Shown piece by piece: positions 1-9,319 of a stretch of DNA of 64,000 bases. The translations under genes and the position numbers were made by a program. Under the pieces are notes generated by a model. That model saw only the letters and a program-made list of their open reading frames with translations, made no database searches and was not told where the DNA came from. Origin of the DNA: Pseudomonas brassicacearum (GTDB lineage Bacteria; Pseudomonadota; Gammaproteobacteria; Pseudomonadales; Pseudomonadaceae); NCBI RefSeq assembly GCF_003732265.1, contig NZ_MOBK01000013.1, positions 1 to 64,000 on the forward strand. The letters run 5' to 3'. How positions within the stretch are numbered: the first letter of the stretch is position 1; every line of letters starts with the position of its first letter.

Positions 1-40
1 GAGCTTTAGTCCCACCCACCCCTTCAAGTCTAAACATACA

Positions 41-60
41 AGCGGGCTTGCTCGCGAAGG
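41..60. repeat. Single REP-like half element
   Basis: The core GCGGGCTTGCTCGCGAA matches one arm of the paired REP-like repeats near 7.5, 10.6, 40.1 and 62.3 kb. No second arm is visible downstream. A partner could lie left of the window edge. Confidence 0.6.
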
Positions 61-144
61 CGGCGGCACAGCAACCCAATTCCAGCAGATATCCCCGACT
101 CCCTGTAAACTGCGCCTCTTTCACCCGACGCACAGGGAGCTCAA

Positions 145-753
145 ATGTCTGGTTCGATCCTTTATATCCACGGTTTCAACAGCGCGCCTTCGTCGAAAAA
201 GGCTACGCAGTTGATGCAGGTGATGGACCGACTCGGCCTGAGCGATCAACTGCGCGTTCCGGCCTTGCATCACCACCCGCGCGAGGCCATCGGTCAGCTG
301 GAGCAGGCGATTGAAGCGCTGGGGCGGCCACTGCTGGTCGGCAGCTCACTCGGCGGCTACTATGCGACTCACTTGGCCGAGCGTCATGGCCTCAAGGCTT
401 TGCTGATCAACCCGGCCGTCAGTCCGCACCGGATGTTCGACGGGTACCTGGGAACGCAGAAAAACCTGTATACCGATGAGGCCTGGGAAATGACCCACGA
501 CCACGTGACGGCCCTGGCCGAGCTGGAAGTGCCGGCGCTCCAGGATCCGCAGCGGTATCAAGTGTGGTTGCAGACCGGTGACGAAACGCTGGATTATCGC
601 CTCGCCCAGCAGTATTACCGGGCCTGTGCCTTGCGCATTCAGGCTGGCGGTGACCATGGTTTTCAGGGTTTCGCCGCGCAATTGCCGGCGATGCTGAGTT
701 TTGCCGGCATCGGCGCAGATTTGTATCAGGCGATCGACTTCACAGCACTGTGA
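145..753 (+). CDS. yqiA: YqiA-family alpha/beta-hydrolase esterase
   Basis: A 202-residue protein opening with a beta strand and IHGFN, the oxyanion-hole region of YqiA-type esterases. The nucleophile elbow reads GSSLGGYYA (Ser near residue 69), and a late GGDHGFQGF supplies the probable catalytic His. E. coli YqiA hydrolyses short-chain acyl esters; the physiological substrate is unknown. The ATG is preceded by AGGGAG. It lies 54 bases upstream of parE on the same strand, the same order as yqiA-parE in enterobacteria and P. aeruginosa, so the two are probably cotranscribed. Length is usual for the family. Confidence 0.9.
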   Translation: MSGSILYIHGFNSAPSSKKATQLMQVMDRLGLSDQLRVPALHHHPREAIGQLEQAIEALGRPLLVGSSLGGYYATHLAERHGLKALLINPAVSPHRMFDGYLGTQKNLYTDEAWEMTHDHVTALAELEVPALQDPQRYQVWLQTGDETLDYRLAQQYYRACALRIQAGGDHGFQGFAAQLPAMLSFAGIGADLYQAIDFTAL

Positions 754-807
754 ACCCTCGCCCCTTATTAAACGAACACTCTTTTTACAGGCGGACGACG
801 AGACCCC

Positions 808-2712
808 ATGGCCACTCCCAGCGCTAGCTCTTATAACGCAGACGCCATCGAAGTCCTCTCGGGCCTCGACCCGGTGCGTAAACGCCCCGGCATGTACACC
901 GACACCAGTCGGCCGAACCACCTTGCCCAGGAAGTCATCGACAACAGCGTCGACGAAGCCTTGGCCGGGCATGCAACCTCGGTGCAGGTCATCCTGCACG
1001 CCGATCACTCCCTGGAAGTCAGCGATGACGGCCGTGGCATGCCGGTGGACATTCACCCGGAAGAAGGCGTGTCCGGGGTCGAACTGATCCTCACCAAGCT
1101 TCATGCGGGCGGCAAGTTTTCCAACAAGAACTACCAGTTCTCCGGCGGTCTGCACGGGGTGGGTATTTCCGTGGTCAACGCCTTGTCGACCGAAGTCCGG
1201 GTGCGCGTCAAGCGTGACGGCAACGAATACCAGATGACGTTCGCCGACGGTTACAAGAAAACCGAACTGGAAGTGGTCGGCACCGTCGGCAAGCGCAATA
1301 CCGGCACCAGCGTGTTCTTCGCCCCGGACCCGAAATACTTCGACTCACCGAAATTCTCCATCAGCCGCCTCAAGCACGTGCTCAAGGCCAAGGCCGTTCT
1401 GTGCCCGGGGCTGCTGGTCAGTTTTGAAGACAAAGCCACCGGCGAGAAAGTCGAATGGCATTACGAAGATGGCCTGCGCTCCTACCTGGTCGATGCCGTC
1501 AGCGAATTCGAACGCCTGCCGGACGAGCCGTTCTGCGGCAGCCTGGCCGGTAATAAAGAAGCGGTCGACTGGGCGCTGTTGTGGCTGCCGGAAGGTGGCG
1601 ACTCGGTTCAGGAAAGTTACGTCAACCTGATCCCGACAGCCCAGGGCGGTACTCACGTCAACGGCCTGCGTCAGGGCTTGCTCGATGCCATGCGCGAATT
1701 CTGTGAATTCCGCAGCCTGCTGCCACGCGGCGTGAAGCTGGCGCCGGAAGACGTCTGGGAACGCATCGCCTTCGTCCTGTCGATGAAAATGCAGGAGCCG
1801 CAATTCTCCGGCCAGACCAAAGAGCGTTTGTCGTCCCGTGAAGCGGCGGCCTTCGTCTCCGGTGTGGTCAAGGACGCGTTCAGCCTGTGGCTCAACGCCC
1901 ACCCGGAAACCGGCATGCTCCTGGCGGAATTGGCGATCAACAACGCCGGCCGCCGCCTCAAGGCGAGCAAGAAGGTCGAGCGCAAGCGCATCACCGCCGG
2001 GCCGGCGCTGCCGGGCAAACTGGCGGATTGCGCCGGGCAGGACCCGATGCGCTCCGAGTTGTTCCTGGTGGAAGGTGATTCCGCCGGCGGTTCCGCCAAG
2101 CAAGCGCGGGATAAAGAGTTTCAAGCGATCCTGCCGTTGCGCGGCAAGATTCTGAACACCTGGGAAGTCGATGGCAGCGAAGTGCTGGCCAGCCAGGAAG
2201 TGCACAACATCGCCGTGGCCATCGGTGTCGATCCGGGCGCAGCGGACATGAGCCAGCTGCGTTACGGCAAGATCTGCATCCTCGCCGACGCCGACTCCGA
2301 CGGTCTGCACATTGCCACGCTGCTGTGCGCGTTGTTCGTCCAGCACTTCCGCCCGTTGGTGGATGCCGGTCACGTCTACGTCGCGATGCCGCCGCTGTAC
2401 CGCATCGACCTGGGCAAGGAGATTTACTACGCCCTGGACGAAGCCGAGCGCGATGGCATTCTCGATCGTCTGGTCGCCGAGAAGAAACGCGGCAAGCCGC
2501 AGGTCACCCGATTTAAAGGCTTGGGTGAAATGAACCCGCCACAGCTGCGCGAAACCACCATGGACCCGAACACCCGGCGTCTGGTGCAGTTGACCCTGGA
2601 CGATTTCGCCGCGACCTCGGAAATGATGGACATGTTGCTGGCGAAGAAACGCGCCGGTGACCGCAAGTCCTGGCTGGAATCAAAGGGCAACCTGGCCGAG
2701 GTTCTTGGTTGA
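808..2712 (+). CDS. parE: DNA topoisomerase IV subunit B
   Basis: ATPase subunit of topoisomerase IV, which decatenates sister chromosomes together with ParC (encoded 1.5 kb downstream). The GHKL ATPase motifs are present: DNSVDEALAG from residue 45 with the catalytic Glu at about 50, DDGRGMP from 73, and GGLHGVGISVVN. QTKERL follows near residue 336. The TOPRIM metal site has EGDSAGG from 422 and DADSDG from 494. The 634-residue length fits ParE rather than the longer GyrB. The TGA overlaps the next ATG by one base, so translation of the two is probably coupled. Confidence 0.97.
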   Translation: MATPSASSYNADAIEVLSGLDPVRKRPGMYTDTSRPNHLAQEVIDNSVDEALAGHATSVQVILHADHSLEVSDDGRGMPVDIHPEEGVSGVELILTKLHAGGKFSNKNYQFSGGLHGVGISVVNALSTEVRVRVKRDGNEYQMTFADGYKKTELEVVGTVGKRNTGTSVFFAPDPKYFDSPKFSISRLKHVLKAKAVLCPGLLVSFEDKATGEKVEWHYEDGLRSYLVDAVSEFERLPDEPFCGSLAGNKEAVDWALLWLPEGGDSVQESYVNLIPTAQGGTHVNGLRQGLLDAMREFCEFRSLLPRGVKLAPEDVWERIAFVLSMKMQEPQFSGQTKERLSSREAAAFVSGVVKDAFSLWLNAHPETGMLLAELAINNAGRRLKASKKVERKRITAGPALPGKLADCAGQDPMRSELFLVEGDSAGGSAKQARDKEFQAILPLRGKILNTWEVDGSEVLASQEVHNIAVAIGVDPGAADMSQLRYGKICILADADSDGLHIATLLCALFVQHFRPLVDAGHVYVAMPPLYRIDLGKEIYYALDEAERDGILDRLVAEKKRGKPQVTRFKGLGEMNPPQLRETTMDPNTRRLVQLTLDDFAATSEMMDMLLAKKRAGDRKSWLESKGNLAEVLG

Positions 2713-3701
2713 TGCGGCTTGGCTTTGCCCTGGCGTGTGCGTTACTTCTGACCCCGGTTCTGGCCTTGGCTGAACCGGCACCAGAATTGCGCGTGATCTC
2801 CGAGCATCCGGTCGACGGCATGCGCGGCGGCAACCTGTCGGGGCTGGCCCAATGCGGCAAGGACCTGTGGACGGTCTCGGATCGCGACGATGATCAAATC
2901 TACCGCCTCGATACCAGCAACCCGACCTGGCAGGCCGAAACCGTGGGCATCGGCGTACCTCCGGTGCCGGACACCGGTTTGCCCTGGGGTTTGCGTTCGC
3001 GAACCTGGGTGGCGTCGTTCGTACGTGGCGGCGATCTGGATTTCGAAGGCATTACCTGCGACAGCGCCGGCAATCGCTACATCGTCAGCGAAGGCCATGC
3101 GGCCGTCCTCCTGGTACCCCCCACAGGGCCGGCGAGCTGGCTGAAAATCTCGCCGATGCTCGTTCGCGAAGCGCGGGCCAGCGGCATGCTGTTGCAGTTC
3201 AATGCGCTGTTCGAGGGGCTGGCGATCAATCCGGCGGGCGATCAAATATGGTTCGCTGCCGAACGTCAAAGCCGCGGCTTGTTGACGATCAAGCGCAAAC
3301 AGACCGTTTGGGATTGCGACGGTGGCTGCGTGCTGCTGAGCGAAGCGGGCATGGAAATGCAGCCGCCGCAGTTCCCTCACGCCAGACCGGTCAACCGGGA
3401 TTTTTCCGACCTGTCATTGTTCAACGGCAAGCTGTTTACCCTCGAACGCAATGCCTATCAGATTTGTCGCCGTGACCCGCTGACGGCCAAGGTCGAACGC
3501 TGCTGGTCGTATGCGGCCGAGTTGTTGCAGGAAAACCGTCGTTATACGCAGAACTACGGGCTGGAAGAGGCATTGATCATCGACGCTGACGGTGCATGGA
3601 TCGGCGTCGACAACAATTTCGGGCCCCGTGCCGATGGCGAAGTCCGCCCGGTCGTCTGGCGCTTCGCCGCGCCTGAAGGTGGCTGGAGTGCCAAGCCTTG
3701 A
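2712..3701 (+). CDS. Exported esterase-like activity of phytase family protein
   Basis: A 329-residue protein with a clear signal peptide (hydrophobic core LGFALACALLLTPVLALA, predicted cut after ALA), so it is periplasmic or secreted. The rest looks like a beta-propeller: it has SGLAQCGKDLWTVSDRDDD, FEGITCDSAGNRYIVSEG and FEGLAINPAGDQIWFAAE, as in the family annotated as esterase-like activity of phytase (PF13449). The substrate is unknown. A TTG lies one codon upstream, but the ATG fused to the parE stop (TGATG) is preferred. The gene sits in the parE-parC cluster, as in P. aeruginosa. The end overlaps the next gene by four bases. Confidence 0.75.
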   Translation: MRLGFALACALLLTPVLALAEPAPELRVISEHPVDGMRGGNLSGLAQCGKDLWTVSDRDDDQIYRLDTSNPTWQAETVGIGVPPVPDTGLPWGLRSRTWVASFVRGGDLDFEGITCDSAGNRYIVSEGHAAVLLVPPTGPASWLKISPMLVREARASGMLLQFNALFEGLAINPAGDQIWFAAERQSRGLLTIKRKQTVWDCDGGCVLLSEAGMEMQPPQFPHARPVNRDFSDLSLFNGKLFTLERNAYQICRRDPLTAKVERCWSYAAELLQENRRYTQNYGLEEALIIDADGAWIGVDNNFGPRADGEVRPVVWRFAAPEGGWSAKP

Positions 3702-4222
3702 GTCAGCAACCGCCGGGCAAACGCGCCGGTCGAGTGTTGATGGTGCTGGCCTGGTGCGCGGCGCTGTTTCTGGCCACGCGGTTTTTCGGGCAGTGGGAAG
3801 AGCGGCAGCAAAACCCGAATGTGGTGGTCAGTTCCGAGCAGGGCGATGGGTTTATCGAAGTGAAACTGGTCAGCAACAGCCAGGGGCACTTCGTTGCGAG
3901 CGGCGCGATCAACGGCCACCCGGTGGATTTCATGCTCGATACCGGGGCGACAGATGTGTCAATTCCGGCCAGTGTGGCCGAGGGATTGAAACTGGAACAA
4001 GGCTTCGGGGTGACCCTGAGCACGGCCAACGGTCTGAGCGAGGGCTACCGAACCCGCATCGACCGGCTGCAATTGGGCGACATTGTGTTGCGTGATGTTC
4101 GCGCGCTGGTCGCACCCGGCCTGGAAGGCAAACAGGTGCTGCTTGGCATGAGCGCACTGAACAAACTTGAATTTACCCAGCGCGGTGGCACCATGCTGCT
4201 GCGCCAGACAACGAACCGATGA
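3698..4222 (+). CDS. Membrane-anchored retropepsin-like aspartic protease (TIGR02281 type)
   Basis: A 174-residue protein with an N-terminal membrane anchor (about residues 13-28) and a periplasmic retropepsin-like domain. FMLDTGATDVSIP places the catalytic Asp at residue 81 in D-T-G. This fits the clan AA family TIGR02281, active as a homodimer because each chain brings one D-T-G. The start is a TTG overlapping the preceding stop by four bases; no ATG suits the family N-terminus better. It lies just upstream of parC. The physiological target is unknown. Confidence 0.8.
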   Translation: MSQQPPGKRAGRVLMVLAWCAALFLATRFFGQWEERQQNPNVVVSSEQGDGFIEVKLVSNSQGHFVASGAINGHPVDFMLDTGATDVSIPASVAEGLKLEQGFGVTLSTANGLSEGYRTRIDRLQLGDIVLRDVRALVAPGLEGKQVLLGMSALNKLEFTQRGGTMLLRQTTNR

Positions 4223-4229
4223 GGCCCGC

Positions 4230-6497
4230 ATGAGCGACTCCCTTGATCTCAGCCTGGACGGTGTAGAACGCCGGTCACTGGCTGACTTCACCGAAAATGC
4301 CTACCTCAACTACTCCATGTACGTGATCATGGACCGTGCCTTGCCGCATATCGGCGACGGCCTGAAACCGGTACAGCGACGCATCATCTACGCGATGAGC
4401 GAGTTGGGGCTGGACGCCGATTCCAAGCACAAGAAATCGGCGCGTACCGTCGGTGATGTGCTCGGCAAGTTCCACCCGCACGGCGATTCGGCCTGCTACG
4501 AAGCCATGGTCCTGATGGCCCAGCCGTTCAGCTACCGCTACACGCTGGTCGACGGTCAGGGTAACTGGGGTGCGCCGGATGATCCCAAGTCCTTCGCCGC
4601 CATGCGTTACACCGAAGCGCGGCTGTCGCGTTATTCCGAAGTGCTGCTCAGCGAACTGGGCCAGGGCACCGCGGACTGGGGCCCGAACTTCGACGGCACC
4701 CTCGACGAGCCGCTGGTGTTGCCGGCACGTTTGCCGAACATCCTGCTAAACGGCACCACCGGCATTGCCGTGGGCATGGCCACCGACGTGCCGCCGCACA
4801 ACCTGCGCGAAGTCGCGACGGCGTGCGTGCGTTTGCTCGATGAGCCCAAAGCCACGGTCGAACAGCTCTGTGAACACATCCAGGGCCCGGATTACCCGAC
4901 CGAAGCGGAAATCATCACCCCGCGCGCCGACCTGCTGAAAATGTACGAAACCGGCAAGGGCTCGGTGCGCATGCGCGCCGTGTACCACATCGAAGACGGC
5001 GACATCATTGTCACCGCGCTGCCGCACCAGGTATCCGGTGCCAAGGTGCTGGAACAAATCGCCGCGATGATGCAGGCCAAGCCGTCCAAGGCCCCGCAGA
5101 TCGCTGACCTGCGCGATGAGTCCGACCACGAAAACCCGTGCCGCATCGTGATCATTCCCGGCGCGCGCAAAAACTTTGACCACGATGCACTGATGACGCA
5201 CCTGTTCGCCAGCACCGAGCTGGAGTCGAGCTACCGCGTCAACATCAACATCATCGGCCTGGACGGCAAGCCGCAGCTGAAAAACCTGCGTGCGCTGCTG
5301 GTCGAGTGGCTGGAATTCCGGGTGCAGACCGTGCGTCGCCGCCTGCAATTCCGCCTCGATAAGGTTGAACGTCGCCTGCACCTGTTGGACGGTTTGTTGA
5401 TTGCCTACCTCAACCTGGATGAAGTGATTCACATCATCCGTACCGAGGAGCATCCAAAAGCCGCCCTGATCGCGCGTTTCGCCCTGAGCGAAATTCAGGC
5501 CGACTACATCCTCGACACCCGTTTGCGTCAGTTGGCGCGACTGGAAGAGATGAAACTGCGTGCCGAGCAAGATGAACTGCTCAAGGAGCAAGCCAAGCTG
5601 CAAGCGCTGCTGAGCAGCGAAGCCAAGCTGAAAAAACTGGTGCGCACCGAACTGATCAAAGACGCCGAAACCTATGGCGACGACCGTCGTTCGCCGATTG
5701 TCGAGCGCGCCGAGGCCAAGGCCCTGACCGAGCACGACCTGCTGCCGAACGAGAAAGTGACGGTCGTGCTGTCGGAAAAAGGCTGGGTCCGTTCGGCCAA
5801 AGGTCACGAAATCGACGCCACCGGGCTTTCCTACAAGGCCGGGGACGGCTTCAAGGCGCTGGCGGCCGGTCGTTCCAACCAGTTTGCGGTGTTTATCGAC
5901 TCCACCGGTCGCAGTTATTCGGTGGCCGCGCACACGTTGCCATCGGCCCGTGGCCAGGGCGAACCGCTGACCGGTCGTCTGACGCCACCGCCAGGCGCGA
6001 GCTTCGAATGCGTGTTGATGCCGGAAGACGATTCGCTGTACGTGATCGCCTCCGACGCTGGTTATGGCTTCGTGGTCAAAGGTGAAGACTTCCAGGCCAA
6101 GAACAAGGCCGGCAAGGCGTTGCTGAGCCTGCCGAGCAACTCGAAAGTCATTCTTCCGCGCCCGGTGGCTGACCGCGAGAGCAACTGGCTGGCCTCGGTC
6201 ACGACCGAAGGTCGCCTGCTGATCTTCAAGATCAGCGACCTGCCACAATTAGGTAAGGGCAAAGGCAACAAGATCATCGGCATCACCGGTGAGCGTGTGG
6301 CCAATCGCGAAGAATATGTCACGGACATCGCCGTGCTGCCGGAGGGTGCCACTTTGGTGTTGCAGGCCGGGAAACGCACCTTGTCACTGAAAGCAGACGA
6401 CCTCGAACACTACAAAGGTGAACGTGGGCGTCGTGGTAACAAATTGCCACGTGGCTTCCAGAGGGTAGATGCGCTGCTCGTCGAAAACCTCAATTAA
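4230..6497 (+). CDS. parC: DNA topoisomerase IV subunit A
   Basis: DNA-cleaving subunit of topoisomerase IV, 755 residues from the ATG at 4230, which matches the MSDSLDLSL family N-terminus; an in-frame upstream start at 4167 would lie inside the previous gene. The winged-helix cleavage domain has AAMRYTEARLS with the active-site Tyr at 127. The quinolone-resistance region reads HPHGDSACYE (82-91) with Ser87 and Glu91, the residues usual in susceptible pseudomonads. A coiled-coil arm around residues 365-480 and a C-terminal beta-pinwheel complete the protein. It partners the parE product encoded upstream. Confidence 0.97.
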   Translation: MSDSLDLSLDGVERRSLADFTENAYLNYSMYVIMDRALPHIGDGLKPVQRRIIYAMSELGLDADSKHKKSARTVGDVLGKFHPHGDSACYEAMVLMAQPFSYRYTLVDGQGNWGAPDDPKSFAAMRYTEARLSRYSEVLLSELGQGTADWGPNFDGTLDEPLVLPARLPNILLNGTTGIAVGMATDVPPHNLREVATACVRLLDEPKATVEQLCEHIQGPDYPTEAEIITPRADLLKMYETGKGSVRMRAVYHIEDGDIIVTALPHQVSGAKVLEQIAAMMQAKPSKAPQIADLRDESDHENPCRIVIIPGARKNFDHDALMTHLFASTELESSYRVNINIIGLDGKPQLKNLRALLVEWLEFRVQTVRRRLQFRLDKVERRLHLLDGLLIAYLNLDEVIHIIRTEEHPKAALIARFALSEIQADYILDTRLRQLARLEEMKLRAEQDELLKEQAKLQALLSSEAKLKKLVRTELIKDAETYGDDRRSPIVERAEAKALTEHDLLPNEKVTVVLSEKGWVRSAKGHEIDATGLSYKAGDGFKALAAGRSNQFAVFIDSTGRSYSVAAHTLPSARGQGEPLTGRLTPPPGASFECVLMPEDDSLYVIASDAGYGFVVKGEDFQAKNKAGKALLSLPSNSKVILPRPVADRESNWLASVTTEGRLLIFKISDLPQLGKGKGNKIIGITGERVANREEYVTDIAVLPEGATLVLQAGKRTLSLKADDLEHYKGERGRRGNKLPRGFQRVDALLVENLN

Positions 6498-6511
6498 GCG
6501 TCCTAGAGCGC

Positions 6512-6539
6512 TCGATCTACGATTTAACGCGTAGATCGA
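6512..6539 (+). terminator. Hairpin after parC
   Basis: TCGATCTAC and GTAGATCGA form a perfect 9-bp stem around a 10-base loop starting 14 bases after the parC stop. There is no T run, so it may be an mRNA-stabilising hairpin or a weak terminator. Confidence 0.45.
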
Positions 6540-6673
6540 CGCATTGGCGCTGGAGTCGGAACGCATATTCACGGATGATATGGCCTTTCAAGCGCCGGCG
6601 TGGCCGAGCGTTCTTCATATTTATTGAGTATTTTCACTGTGGTCAGCCTTGTGGCGGCCACCTGGATGGGACG

Positions 6674-7387
6674 ATGACTGCTCTGCGCCTTCCTTTTATT
6701 TTGATGCTCGCTGGCGTTTTAGGCCTGGCGGGTTGCAGCGTTCACCAGCCGGTGTCCCTGTATCAACTGGACAGCGGAAGTCCGGTTGCGCCTGCGCAAA
6801 GCTCAGGCATGGCGGTATTGCTGGGCCCGGTAACGGTCGCTGATTACCTGCAACGCGAAACCCTGTTGCAGCGTCAGCCCGATGGCAGCCTTCAGGCATC
6901 GACCGACGGTCGTTGGGCCGGGAGCTTGTCTTCGGACATCGATCAGCTGTTGCTGCGTCAGGTAGCCGGTCGTCTGGACAGTCAACGCGTTGTGCTGGCG
7001 CCAGCGACCCTCGGTTTCACGCCGGATGTTCAAGTGCTGCTGACGATTACACGCCTGGACTCTGGTGAGTCGCAACCGGCCATCCTCGATGCGCAATGGC
7101 GTTTGATCGACCGTCGCGGTCAGGTTCGCGACAACCGCATCATTCATTTGCAGGAACAGCACGCGGGCGGTACAGCGGCGCAGGTTCAGGCACAGGGTGT
7201 GTTGTTGCAGCGTCTGGCGGAGCAACTGTCGGTGGCGTTGAAGCCGTTGGCTAACCAGCCGCCGATTGCTGAAGCGCCAAAGAAGCAGGCGGCCAAGCCC
7301 GTGGCTCCGGCGGCAGAGCAAGAGAAACAACCGAAGATCCCGATGGCTTCGCCGATCCGCACCGATATGGAAGTGTTCAGGTTCTAA
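6674..7387 (+). CDS. PqiC-like ABC-type transport auxiliary lipoprotein
   Basis: A 237-residue lipoprotein: signal core FILMLAGVLGLAGC has the lipobox L-A-G-C, with lipidation expected at that Cys (about residue 18). The body contains SVHQPVSLYQLD, AVLLGPVTVADYLQRETL and a mid-domain RWAGSLSSDIDQLLLRQVAGRL, as in the PqiC/DUF330 family that assists MCE-type lipid transport at the outer membrane. The C-terminus (from about 197) is a low-complexity Lys/Pro/Ala tail. The ATG at 6674 is chosen because it directly precedes the signal peptide; the frame stays open about 100 bases upstream. No pqiAB genes are adjacent, so the partner is unknown. Confidence 0.72.
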   Translation: MTALRLPFILMLAGVLGLAGCSVHQPVSLYQLDSGSPVAPAQSSGMAVLLGPVTVADYLQRETLLQRQPDGSLQASTDGRWAGSLSSDIDQLLLRQVAGRLDSQRVVLAPATLGFTPDVQVLLTITRLDSGESQPAILDAQWRLIDRRGQVRDNRIIHLQEQHAGGTAAQVQAQGVLLQRLAEQLSVALKPLANQPPIAEAPKKQAAKPVAPAAEQEKQPKIPMASPIRTDMEVFRF

Positions 7388-7406
7388 GCCTGGACTGATC
7401 CAAAGC

Positions 7407-7429
7407 AAAGCCCGCCATGTGCGGGCTTT
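7407..7429 (+). terminator. Rho-independent terminator after the PqiC-like gene
   Basis: AAAGCCCGC-CATGT-GCGGGCTTT is a perfect 9-bp stem followed by TTTGTTGTTT, 20 bases after the stop. Confidence 0.85.
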
Positions 7430-7473
7430 GTTGTTTCTGCGGGTTGGAGATATCTGCCGCCTGTCCCACCGCC

Positions 7474-7557
7474 TTCGCGAGCAAGCCCGCTCCCACATTC
7501 GACCGTATTCCTATTGCAAGAACCCGGTCGAATGTGGGAGCGGGCTTGCTCGCGAAA
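7474..7557. repeat. Paired REP-like inverted repeat, family A
   Basis: Two 32-base arms in inverted orientation (7474-7505 and 7526-7557) share the core GCGGGCTTGCTCGCGAA and extend into a short variable stem (CGACCG/CGGTCG). The layout is a REP doublet. Related doublets lie at 10560, 40068 and 62296. Confidence 0.85.
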
Positions 7558-7598
7558 GGGCCAGACCCGACAACACACCTTTTCCCGCAGGCAACAAA

Positions 7599-7630
7599 AA
7601 GCCCGCAGACAATCACTCATCTGCGGGCTT
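7599..7630 (-). terminator. Terminator after the SMP-type membrane protein gene
   Basis: AAGCCCGCAG and CTGCGGGCTT form a 10-bp stem with a 12-base loop. On the minus strand it is followed by a T run, 22 bases past the stop of the minus-strand gene. Confidence 0.8.
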
Positions 7631-7651
7631 CTTGACAGCGGGGGCTAGTGC

Positions 7652-9184
7652 TTACGCCCGACGCTCATGCATCCGCGCCAACTGCCGCTCCAGCATCGAC
7701 GGATAAGGCTCCATCAACCGCTCCACGCAGCAAGCACCCTCAGGGCTGGCAATCGGACGAATCCGTGCACGCTGACGGATCAGCGCATCGTCACTGATCT
7801 TGCGTTCCACCAGCAGCAGGTTGCGGCTGTGTTGCGACAGGGCCAGGGCGTCCTGAGCGGATTCGGTCAGCAGCAAGTCGATCTGACTCATACCGAACAA
7901 CTCCTCACCCAGCGTCAGGCCCAGCTGCAATTGCAGGGTGATGCCGCTGTCCGCGACTTCGATCTGCAACTGATGGCCCAGGGCCCGCAGCAGCTCACCG
8001 CAGCAGATGGCGTTGGTCAGGTAGTCGTCGCCGCTGTCTTCGGTGTGGAACAGCATCAGCGTGCTGCCATCATTCAGGGTGTGCAGTTCACTCTGGTAGA
8101 GCGAAGCAGCCTGATCGAGGCAGTCGCGATAGCGTTTCAGCAACTCTTCCAGGCGTGTGCGGGGCAGGCGACGCAGTTGATCCTGGGCGCCCAGTTGCAC
8201 GGCCAGGACCGCACTGTGTTGTGGCACGTTCGAAATCACCGGTTTTGCGGCAGGTTTCGGCGCGCTGGCGACGGACTCGTCACGCAGATCGGCAAACGCA
8301 TCATCGTCGTCATCGTCTTCCGCGGTGCTGACAATGTGCCGTGGCGCAGGTTTGAGGGCTGCCACAGGCTTGGTTTCATCGAAACTCGGGTCGCGCAGAT
8401 TACGCACTTCGAAGGTCGGCTCGTTGTCGTCCGTGTCTTCGTAATCGCTGTCGTCGTACTCCGGTTCTGGCGCTGGCTCGGGTTCGGCCGGCTCCGGAGC
8501 GAAATTGGCGTGCAGTTGGCGGGCAAGGTCGCCGATTTCATCCTGGCGCTCGGTGGCCGGGGTGTATTCGTCGATATTGCGCAGCCACACGCGCAATTGC
8601 AGCAGCGGCGTGGAGATGTGCCGACCCAGTCGCAGGCTCAAGGCCAGGGACAGGGCCAGCAGAATCGCACTCAAAATGCCCATGCTTTGCAGGCTGATGG
8701 TCATCGGCTGCTGGAACTGATCCATGTCCAGGCTAATGCGCAGCTGCCCGGCGGTCACGTCCTGGAACGTGATCTTGCTCTGGTACATGCCCTCGGCTTC
8801 GCCCAGCAGGCTGTGCTTGGGACGCTGACCGGCTTCGGCGAGGATGCGGTTATCCACGCTATAAATGGCGGCGTGGGCCACCAGTTTATTCTTGGTCAGG
8901 TTGTTGAGCAGCACGTTGAGGCTGAGGATGTCGTTGGACACCAACAGCTCCGTGGCGGACGTGGCGGTCTGCGTGGTCAGGCTTTCGCCCAGCGCATCGG
9001 CCTGCTCGTGCATGGCCTGCTTGAACTGCAAACCCATCACGCAGGCGTAGATCACCAGGGCCAGAGCGACCAGGATCACGTTATGGCTGGCGATGCGCAA
9101 TGCAATCGGTACACGGCGATGGCGCAGTGCCCGGAAGATCAGCAGAAAGAAGTTATCGGTTTTTACTGGCGTGGGCCGGTTCAC
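7652..9184 (-). CDS. AhpA/YtjB (SMP)-type inner-membrane protein with HAMP-like region
   Basis: A 510-residue protein with a first transmembrane helix at about residues 32-50 (VILVALALVIYACVMGL), a periplasmic segment, a second helix near 165-185 (LSAILLALSLALSL) and a HAMP-like linker after it. Then comes an acidic low-complexity stretch rich in Glu, Asp and Pro (about 225-300) and a globular cytoplasmic C-terminal domain. It is divergent from serB, the arrangement of smp (ytjB) next to serB in E. coli. The acidic tail makes it much longer than E. coli YtjB. No kinase or cyclase motif was seen. Function is unknown; a sensory or membrane-organising role is inference. Confidence 0.7.
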   Translation of the reverse strand: MNRPTPVKTDNFFLLIFRALRHRRVPIALRIASHNVILVALALVIYACVMGLQFKQAMHEQADALGESLTTQTATSATELLVSNDILSLNVLLNNLTKNKLVAHAAIYSVDNRILAEAGQRPKHSLLGEAEGMYQSKITFQDVTAGQLRISLDMDQFQQPMTISLQSMGILSAILLALSLALSLRLGRHISTPLLQLRVWLRNIDEYTPATERQDEIGDLARQLHANFAPEPAEPEPAPEPEYDDSDYEDTDDNEPTFEVRNLRDPSFDETKPVAALKPAPRHIVSTAEDDDDDDAFADLRDESVASAPKPAAKPVISNVPQHSAVLAVQLGAQDQLRRLPRTRLEELLKRYRDCLDQAASLYQSELHTLNDGSTLMLFHTEDSGDDYLTNAICCGELLRALGHQLQIEVADSGITLQLQLGLTLGEELFGMSQIDLLLTESAQDALALSQHSRNLLLVERKISDDALIRQRARIRPIASPEGACCVERLMEPYPSMLERQLARMHERRA

Positions 9185-9220
9185 TTGAGCTCGGCTCTTT
9201 TGTCCGTGAAGTTGACGCGC

Positions 9221-9248
9221 AGTATAGCGACAGGCCCTAGACCGGCAA
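9221..9248 (-). promoter_or_regulatory. Sigma-70-type promoter for the SMP-type gene
   Basis: On the minus strand TTGCCG and TATACT are separated by 16 bases. The -10 ends about 36 bases before the ATG. Confidence 0.5.
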
Positions 9249-9319
9249 AGCGCTCACGGTGCCCGATGGTCACTGAAAGTGGGTAGAATGCGGTTTTTTT
9301 CCACTTGCGGGGGTGCGCC

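Noticed and set aside
48..314. 88-residue frame overlapping the start of yqiA
   Set aside because: It begins in a REP-like element and has no ribosome-binding site or motifs; yqiA is well supported in another frame.
4746..6248. 500-residue open frame antisense to parC
   Set aside because: Shadow of parC, with His/Gln/Val-rich low-sense composition typical of antisense frames.
7667..9286. 539-residue open frame antisense to the SMP-type gene
   Set aside because: Shadow frame; the minus-strand protein has membrane helices, a HAMP-like region and a promoter.
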